The notes below the pieces were generated by a model. The model saw nothing but the letters and a program-made list of their open reading frames with translations, had not been told where the DNA came from and ran no database searches. This document shows, one piece after another, positions 28,912 to 33,026 of a stretch of 33,026 nt of DNA (position 1 is the first letter of the stretch; the number at the start of each line of letters is the position of its first letter). The stretch is from a virus, in IMG/VR virus record IMGVR_UViG_3300043410_002126, positions 1-33,026 of that record, one strand, 5' to 3'. The position numbers and the translations under genes were made by a program.

Positions 28912-28929
28912 ACATGCTATACTTATATA
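28895..28929 (+). promoter_or_regulatory. Leaderless SigA promoter TTGACA-N17-TATACT-N6-ATG
   Basis: TTGACA at 28895-28900, 17-nt spacing, TATACT at 28918-28923 with TG upstream, ATG 28930 after 6 nt. The -35 lies inside the end of the oxygenase gene. Confidence 0.8.
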
Positions 28930-29124
28930 ATGACAGAAAATGCTAAGTGTCCAGGATGTGGAAATCTAGAGGTGGTTCCAATCCAGTATGGCTATCCCAC
29001 ACCTACACTAATTGAACGTGCAAAGAAGGAAGAGATTGCATTAGGTGGTCTTTATGATCACGGATATACGCACTATTGTTACAAGTGCCACGAAACATAT
29101 CCAGCAACAGAATATCCTACGTGA
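28930..29124 (+). CDS. Small zinc-ribbon protein
   Basis: 64 residues with C7-x-x-C10 and C50-x-x-C53 framing a helix-rich middle, a likely four-Cys zinc site. Function unknown. Start fixed by the leaderless promoter. Confidence 0.75.
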   Translation: MTENAKCPGCGNLEVVPIQYGYPTPTLIERAKKEEIALGGLYDHGYTHYCYKCHETYPATEYPT

Positions 29125-29142
29125 TTTACATCACACCGTAAT

Positions 29143-29171
29143 TTGCTTTTAAACTTAATATATGGTAAACT
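29143..29171 (+). promoter_or_regulatory. Promoter TTGCTT-N17-TAAACT
   Basis: TTGCTT at 29143-29148, 17-nt spacing, TAAACT at 29166-29171 with TG upstream (TGGTAAACT). Predicted start near 29178, leading to the transglycosylase at 29235. Confidence 0.6.
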
Positions 29172-29184
29172 AATACATAGTATG

Positions 29185-29209
29185 AAGACACCCTTTAACA
29201 AGGTGTCTT
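29185..29209 (+). promoter_or_regulatory. Leader hairpin before the transglycosylase gene
   Basis: AAGACACC (29185-29192) pairs with GGTGTCTT (29202-29209), a perfect 8-bp stem with a 9-nt loop, beginning about 7 nt after the predicted start. It could protect the 5' end, attenuate, or end a short upstream transcript. GGAGG and ATG follow 12-24 nt later. Confidence 0.6.
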
Positions 29210-29234
29210 TATGCATCTATAGGAGGTACTAAGT

Positions 29235-29840
29235 ATGATAAGACCAGAAGATAATCCGAAGGTCATCATGGCTGGACTCACAGTCATCGCAACTCTGGTG
29301 ACGTTTAGTCAAGTTTCTGCTGCAAATGCAGAAATGATAAACAAACCTGGTGTTGCCACAGTAGGGGCTTCTACACCGTATCTGTCTCCCACAGCAACGG
29401 TTGTAAAAGAACCCTCTATTAATAAGCTGGTTGCTGAAAATGCAAAAAAGCTAACTACAACTAAATATAATGGGAGCGATGCATTAACTCCACGTGAGTT
29501 ACAACTTTTACTTTATAAAGTTGGTTTTCGTGGTCAGAACCTAAAAGAAGCCTGGTGTATAGCAATGAGAGAGTCTTCAGGCAGACCTATGGCTCACAAC
29601 ACAAATGCATCTACTGGTGATAATTCATATGGATTGTTTCAAATCAATATGATTGGTTCACTTGGTACGGATCGTCAGGACAAGTATGGGCTAAAAACCT
29701 ATGATGACCTGTTTGACCCAGTCACTAATGCTGAGATTGCATTTCAAATGTCCAATGGTGGAGACAATTGGTCAGCTTGGAAGGGCATGAATGCAGGTGC
29801 AAGACAATGGTTAGATAATTACCCAGGCAATGTTAACTAA
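29235..29840 (+). CDS. Secreted or membrane-anchored lytic transglycosylase
   Basis: 201 residues. An N-terminal hydrophobic segment (about 9-27) followed by SAANA resembles a signal peptide or anchor. The catalytic domain (about 85-200) has the lysozyme-like Glu E113 in AMRESSGRP and SYGLFQIN (131-138), the SLT hallmark. It cleaves glycan strands of peptidoglycan. Being self-exported, it differs from the two holin-dependent lysins and might weaken the wall early or act in release. SD TAGGAGG. Confidence 0.85.
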   Translation: MIRPEDNPKVIMAGLTVIATLVTFSQVSAANAEMINKPGVATVGASTPYLSPTATVVKEPSINKLVAENAKKLTTTKYNGSDALTPRELQLLLYKVGFRGQNLKEAWCIAMRESSGRPMAHNTNASTGDNSYGLFQINMIGSLGTDRQDKYGLKTYDDLFDPVTNAEIAFQMSNGGDNWSAWKGMNAGARQWLDNYPGNVN

Positions 29841-30306
29841 TCACGTTGGTAACGTCTATCCCTACCTAGAGAAGTTTTGGATCACATTAGAGAACCAAGC
29901 TGCTCTAGGTGGGGTAGATTGGGTAATAGATGAGGCTGGCAATAAGTCAGTAACAATTCCGTTTAATGGTTATGAGAGAGACCCATATGCCATAAACGAT
30001 GAGAAGTATAAGTTTGAAGTTAAGATGATTAGATTCATCATGGACTCTGAAATATTAAAATATGTGCCAGACTTTAGAAACATATTTGAGCTTCAAATTA
30101 TTTTAACAAAAGATCATAAAGCAATTAATTTTCCAGAAAAAGATTATCTTTTGTATTTTCCAACAACCAACTCTTTAGCCACTCTATTCAGGGGCATACC
30201 AGTTGATGAAAGAGTTTGGGATGTAACGCAATCAGTTATGATTATTAAGTACGATACTAATTATGTTGCATCGCCACAGACAGAGCAAGATCCAACACAG
30301 TCCTGA
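29830..30306 (+). CDS. Hypothetical protein
   Basis: 158 residues, mixed alpha/beta, soluble, with many aromatic residues (VYPYLEKFWITLENQ, LLYFPTTNS). No recognised domain. It overlaps the preceding gene by 11 nt and the opposite-strand gene by 46 nt at its 3' end. Confidence 0.65.
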   Translation: MLTNHVGNVYPYLEKFWITLENQAALGGVDWVIDEAGNKSVTIPFNGYERDPYAINDEKYKFEVKMIRFIMDSEILKYVPDFRNIFELQIILTKDHKAINFPEKDYLLYFPTTNSLATLFRGIPVDERVWDVTQSVMIIKYDTNYVASPQTEQDPTQS

Positions 30307-30482
30307 CAAACATCTGGATTAGCTATTTGCTCAATCACTTCTGGGTTTCTATAGTCAAAATTAAAAGTGATACATGCTACATACTCACCACGCATACCAA
30401 GAATCCATGCCACACCATTAAGTATCTTAGATTTCCACTCTGGCATATCTAGAATTGAAAGCCCAGTAATCTCTTTATTCAT
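30261..30482 (-). CDS. Small protein with C-terminal Cys motif
   Basis: 73 residues; ATG 30482 has AGGAAAG upstream. The C terminus CQDCVGSCSVCGD carries two CxxC pairs, probably zinc binding. The rest (MPEWKSKILNGVAWILGMRGEYVACITFNF in pieces) is not recognised. It overlaps the preceding HNH gene by 8 nt and converges on the plus-strand gene with a 46-nt overlap. Confidence 0.6.
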   Translation of the reverse strand: MNKEITGLSILDMPEWKSKILNGVAWILGMRGEYVACITFNFDYRNPEVIEQIANPDVCQDCVGSCSVCGDAT

Positions 30483-30933
30483 TGTCTTTCCTAACTGTTG
30501 CTGCTTTAATAACATTACACTGACCATGTGATGGCCTTACGTTATCTATTGTATCAGTGCCACCCTTTGATAATGGAAATACGTGGTCAATATGCAATGA
30601 CTTTTCCCATCCAGGCTTGCCACACTGTCGAGGGGCATCAAGATCAATCGGTCCAAGACAAATATGACACCTAACACCATATATCTGTAATACCTCTATA
30701 TCTGAGTAAAATCCTACTTCACCTTTGTATCTTCTACCTCTACGGTTACCACCAGGAGTACGCTGTCTCCAAGCCCTACGAAGCACGTTAATATCTTCAT
30801 TTCTCTCTACACGCTGCTTCTTCCAATGTGCTCTCATAGCCTCTCTACAGGGCGTACAGGGCTCTTCTCGCAGCTTTCTGGTATGTTTATTGTAACCAGA
30901 CATGGTTCCACAGTTTTCTAGAACGGTACTCAT
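30475..30933 (-). CDS. HNH endonuclease
   Basis: 152 residues. The C-terminal HNH nuclease has C89-x-x-C92 (CHICLGPIDL), LHIDHVFPLSKGGTDTIDN with H114, D116, H117 and N131, and H136...C139-N140 (PSHGQCN). A basic N-terminal region (KQRVERNEDINVLRRAWRQR in pieces) may bind DNA, and C8/C26/C29 could add a zinc finger. Standalone HNH proteins of phages act as homing or packaging nicking enzymes. A -10 (GATAAT) lies exactly 6 nt upstream of its ATG. Confidence 0.88.
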   Translation of the reverse strand: MSTVLENCGTMSGYNKHTRKLREEPCTPCREAMRAHWKKQRVERNEDINVLRRAWRQRTPGGNRRGRRYKGEVGFYSDIEVLQIYGVRCHICLGPIDLDAPRQCGKPGWEKSLHIDHVFPLSKGGTDTIDNVRPSHGQCNVIKAATVRKDNE

Positions 30934-30948
30934 TTAACAATTATCTCA
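30934..30948 (-). promoter_or_regulatory. Leaderless promoter (minus), TGaGATAAT-N6-ATG
   Basis: Minus-strand GATAAT at 30945-30940 with TG upstream, 6 nt before ATG 30933. Confidence 0.6.
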
Positions 30949-30969
30949 TAAAACAGGATAATACGCAAG

Positions 30970-30981
30970 TATAATTGTCTT
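30970..30981 (+). promoter_or_regulatory. Leaderless promoter TATAAT-N6-ATG
   Basis: TATAAT at 30970-30975, ATG 30982 after exactly 6 nt. It is divergent from the HNH promoter. Confidence 0.65.
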
Positions 30982-31176
30982 ATGGATCTTTATGATGAGC
31001 TTGGGAATATACTTTTTAAAATAGGTACTGAGGTAAAAGTTCACAAATTACCAGATGGCAACCTTATATTAGATATCGATTACGATAAGTACATAGAAGA
31101 AATACTGTGTCTATTTGATGATTTCTTAGATTACCAAGAATATCTTAAAGAATCTCAGCCCAAATGGGAAGAGTAA
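30982..31176 (+). CDS. Hypothetical small acidic protein
   Basis: 64 residues, strongly acidic, with aromatic residues in a helical C terminus (IEEILCLFDDFLDYQEYL). No family recognised. An acidic, small, separately transcribed protein of this type could be an inhibitor or DNA mimic, but that is speculation. 3' end overlaps the opposite oxygenase gene by 32 nt. Confidence 0.6.
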   Translation: MDLYDELGNILFKIGTEVKVHKLPDGNLILDIDYDKYIEEILCLFDDFLDYQEYLKESQPKWEE

Positions 31177-31732
31177 TTCTTGCCCCACTCGTAATCTCTT
31201 CTACCTCGTGAGCATAATTTAGGTTTCCAGGGAAGAATATTAGCTCACCAGCCTCTGGACTGATTGATAGATTGTGGGTAGGGAAGTTAATATTTCCACC
31301 TTCGTAATCATCATTTAGATATATAACTGCAGATAGTTGGTTCTCACCACTGCCAAGATCATCTACGTGAAGGTCCATCTTTTTAGACTGTCCCCACTGA
31401 ACCACGTATGAGCCACCAACAAATTTACAGCCAATACCAAATGTGGCCCTAAATAGATTAAGAACTTTCGTTGTGTATGGCTGAATAATTGAGTCTGATT
31501 CTGGTGTTCTCCAGATCATTCCAGACCATTGCCCTGGAGTCTCATCAGCTGGCGTGGAATTAACTAAATCTATTAATGATTGTCTATCTTCGGCTGAAAT
31601 AAAGTTTTTTACTCTATGGACATGTTCTGCACCAGATGAAGTTCGGGCGAAGAAATCTTCATAATTTTTACTACGCACAAATGAGTCTGGGTTATGGCCA
31701 ACCCCTTTGCCGTTAATGCGATAATCATTCAT
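31145..31732 (-). CDS. 2OG-Fe(II) oxygenase, prolyl 4-hydroxylase-like (4)
   Basis: 195 residues. Iron ligands H122-x-D124 (LHVDDLG) and H175 (NYAHEVEEI), with R185 exactly ten residues after H175. LSAVIYLNDDYEGGNINFP and GELIFFPGN are classic strands of the fold, close to phage and prolyl-4-hydroxylase-type enzymes. The N-terminal 40 residues are unique. Its ATG lies 6 nt after a TATACT box on the minus strand. Confidence 0.88.
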   Translation of the reverse strand: MNDYRINGKGVGHNPDSFVRSKNYEDFFARTSSGAEHVHRVKNFISAEDRQSLIDLVNSTPADETPGQWSGMIWRTPESDSIIQPYTTKVLNLFRATFGIGCKFVGGSYVVQWGQSKKMDLHVDDLGSGENQLSAVIYLNDDYEGGNINFPTHNLSISPEAGELIFFPGNLNYAHEVEEITSGARITLPIWAEIL

Positions 31733-31747
31733 ATTAAAAGTATATCA
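31733..31747 (-). promoter_or_regulatory. Leaderless promoter (minus), TGaTATACT-N6-ATG
   Basis: Minus-strand TATACT at 31744-31739 with TG upstream, ATG 31732 after 6 nt. Confidence 0.65.
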
Positions 31748-31794
31748 CGCTTGAAAGCTCGGCGGTAAATAAGAAGGCAATCCAAGCCACAGGC

Positions 31795-31829
31795 TTGACA
31801 AATTCTACTATCCGTGCCATAATAGATAT
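31795..31829 (+). promoter_or_regulatory. Leaderless SigA promoter TTGACA-N17-CATAAT-N6-ATG
   Basis: TTGACA at 31795-31800, 17-nt spacing, CATAAT at 31818-31823, ATG 31830 after 6 nt. This fixes the upstream ATG as the ThyX start. Confidence 0.75.
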
Positions 31830-32603
31830 ATGAAACCAGATTGTCCAGCATGCCACACAGGTAGTTGCTACCACATAGAAGAAAGCAAAGAGATTATGAA
31901 GCAAGAAGAATCTAAGATTAACGTACTTGACAAGGGATACATACGACTAGTAGATACTTTGGGTGACGATCTGTCCATTGTAAATGCTGCACGTGTTAGC
32001 TATGATAAGGAGAGCACAGAGTTTGCTGATAGAGATGGCAAACTAATTAACTTTCTTATTCGTGAGGGACACACCAGCCCACTAAGACATGCTGCCCTAA
32101 CCTTTGAAATCTATGCACCACTAATGGTTGCTAGACAGTGGTGGAAGTACGCAGTAGCATCCACACATGTAGATGACCAGAATGGCTGGAACGAATCGTC
32201 TAGACGATATATTACTGAGCGTGAAGAATTCTACATTCCAAGTGCTTCTTCTTGGCGTAGCAAGCCAGAGAATAGTAAGCAGGGCAGTGGGGAGCCAATC
32301 ACTGCTAGTATTGGGTTCTACTACACTAACAAGCTTAATGAAACCATTATTAAGGCAGAGAGCCTATATCAGGAAGCAATGAATGATGGTATTGCACCTG
32401 AGTTAGCACGTCTCTTCCTACCTGCATACTCGATGTATGTACGCTGGCGTTGGACTGTATCTCTGCAGGGTGCTTTGACATTCCTAGACCAGCGTCTAGA
32501 GCATGATGCACAGGTAGAAATTCAGGAGTATGCCAAGGCAGTTAATGATCTTACAGCGATGGCATTTCCAGAGGTAATCCAGGCATGGAAAGATTTAAAG
32601 TAA
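31830..32603 (+). CDS. thyX: Flavin-dependent thymidylate synthase ThyX, variant motif
   Basis: 257 residues. Makes dTMP from dUMP with FAD, NADPH and methylene-tetrahydrofolate. HTSPLRHAALTFEIYAPLMVARQWW (81-105 in pieces) is typical ThyX; the usual RHRxxSxNxxSxRY signature is replaced by QWWKY (103-107), a longer loop and WNESSRRY (120-127). The S-x-R-Y part is kept; the first R-H-R is not. A Cys-rich N terminus (C5, C8, C13) precedes the usual start and may bind metal. The start is set by the leaderless promoter. The next gene overlaps by 19 nt. Confidence 0.85.
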   Translation: MKPDCPACHTGSCYHIEESKEIMKQEESKINVLDKGYIRLVDTLGDDLSIVNAARVSYDKESTEFADRDGKLINFLIREGHTSPLRHAALTFEIYAPLMVARQWWKYAVASTHVDDQNGWNESSRRYITEREEFYIPSASSWRSKPENSKQGSGEPITASIGFYYTNKLNETIIKAESLYQEAMNDGIAPELARLFLPAYSMYVRWRWTVSLQGALTFLDQRLEHDAQVEIQEYAKAVNDLTAMAFPEVIQAWKDLK

Positions 32604-32869
32604 TGTTAGAAGATGACGTAATCATTCCCCTAGAGCACACAAATAAGTTCTTTAGGGTAATGCATGCTACGAGTAAATGTGCAGGTGAATACTGCACTAT
32701 CCATAATCGCTCTGACCACAAGATGAGGGCTTTCCCACAATCTTGGCGTGGTGACAGGGGTATTATGGAAAGGATTTGTCCACATGGTGTTGGACATCCT
32801 GACCCAGATGAAATTAACTTAGATAAGAATGGACGTGGAGTACATGGCTGTGACGGATGCTGTAGATAG
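32585..32869 (+). CDS. Conserved Cys/His-rich phage protein
   Basis: 94 residues with many Cys and His (CAGEYCTIHNRSDHKM, CPHGVGHPDPDE, HGCDGCC), likely zinc binding. Proteins of this pattern recur in actinophages, from memory, without known function. It overlaps thyX by 19 nt, so it is co-transcribed. Confidence 0.7.
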   Translation: MERFKVMLEDDVIIPLEHTNKFFRVMHATSKCAGEYCTIHNRSDHKMRAFPQSWRGDRGIMERICPHGVGHPDPDEINLDKNGRGVHGCDGCCR

Positions 32870-33026
32870 ACCTAGATACATAATCAAGGTGCATAGAAAT
32901 TGGCATTATGGCCCAAGAGCTAGATTCTGGGATATCCAGGAATGGAAACAGATGGGTAAAAATCCAGAGGATGGATACTGGGGAAATGCCTGTAGAGGTG
33001 GTTTAGCGTATACAAATTGGGGTATG
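32844..33026 (+). CDS. Hypothetical protein, truncated by window end
   Basis: Frame open to the window edge (61 codons seen), starting MAVTDAVDRPRYIIKVHRNW and rich in Trp, Tyr and Gly. GGAG lies 3 nt before ATG 32844; GTG 32850 has better spacing (9 nt). It overlaps the previous gene by about 26 nt. No family recognised from this part. Confidence 0.55.
   Translation, partial: MAVTDAVDRPRYIIKVHRNWHYGPRARFWDIQEWKQMGKNPEDGYWGNACRGGLAYTNWGM

Noticed and set aside
21599-32603. DNA base hypermodification pathway (ThyX plus carbamoyltransferase)
   Set aside because: No hydroxymethylase, base kinase or other modification gene is in the window, and both genes have better explanations. Kept only as a check, not as a claim.
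1-33026. CRISPR array, insertion sequence, integrase or attachment site
   Set aside because: No regular direct repeats with spacers, no transposase or integrase motifs, and no terminal inverted repeats were seen.

Overview
This window reads as part of a large, AT-rich tailed-phage genome infecting an actinobacterium. The phage assignment rests on a dense tRNA cluster, a CHAP endolysin, an M23/LysM lysin, a holin-like protein, a membrane-anchored transglycosylase, many overlapping small genes and no housekeeping genes. The actinobacterial host is inferred from a WhiB-like protein, a DUF7455-like protein, an MSMEG_6728-like protein, and a strong preference for leaderless mRNAs (a -10 box exactly 6 nt before the ATG), which is typical of Actinobacteria. 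The tRNA set (AGA, AUA, UUA and CUA readers among others) fits a phage more AT-rich than its host. No terminase, capsid, tail or replication genes lie in the window.

Layout. Positions 1-1317 hold 16 tRNA genes (the first cut by the window edge), with a 128-nt foldable spacer. 1335-6628 is one promoter-led operon: a divergent unknown protein, two paralogous DUF6065-like proteins, a glycosyltransferase, two prolyl-hydroxylase-like 2OG-Fe(II) oxygenases and an SGNH hydrolase. It converges on a minus-strand GT60-like transferase. 7588-9027 carries lysis genes behind overlapping divergent promoters. 9046-11863 has small zinc/membrane proteins, an NDP-sugar dehydratase/epimerase and a sugar C-methyltransferase. 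11864-15819 is a run of small genes including SNase, WhiB, an MSMEG_6728-like protein and a holin candidate. 15865-24178 is a second decoration block: GT60-like, Hsp20, a candidate small RNA, GT61, a kinase-fold phosphotransferase, a nucleotidyltransferase, a fused SAM-methylase/SGNH protein, a carbamoyltransferase and another GT60-like enzyme. 26249-24147 (minus) is HNH, GT60-like, sulfotransferase. 26288-33026 has a third SGNH protein, two tRNAs, GroES, two further 2OG oxygenases, a transglycosylase, HNH, ThyX and small proteins.

The dominant theme is surface or protein decoration: five GT60-like or GT60-neighbour transferases, four 2OG-Fe(II) oxygenases, three SGNH domains, GT61, deoxysugar synthesis and C-methylation, carbamoylation and sulfation. 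In eukaryotic Skp1, a prolyl 4-hydroxylase makes hydroxyproline and a GT60 enzyme adds GlcNAc to it. Both protein types occur here in multiple copies, so hydroxyproline-linked glycosylation of virion proteins is the main hypothesis. It is inference, not shown by sequence alone.

Other notable signals are three leucine-anticodon tRNAs that all lack the usual long variable arm, a tRNA-His without an encoded G-1, nine leaderless promoters with identical spacing, an approximately 90-nt RNA closed by a 13-bp stem beginning at its predicted start site, and repeated tail-to-tail gene overlaps.
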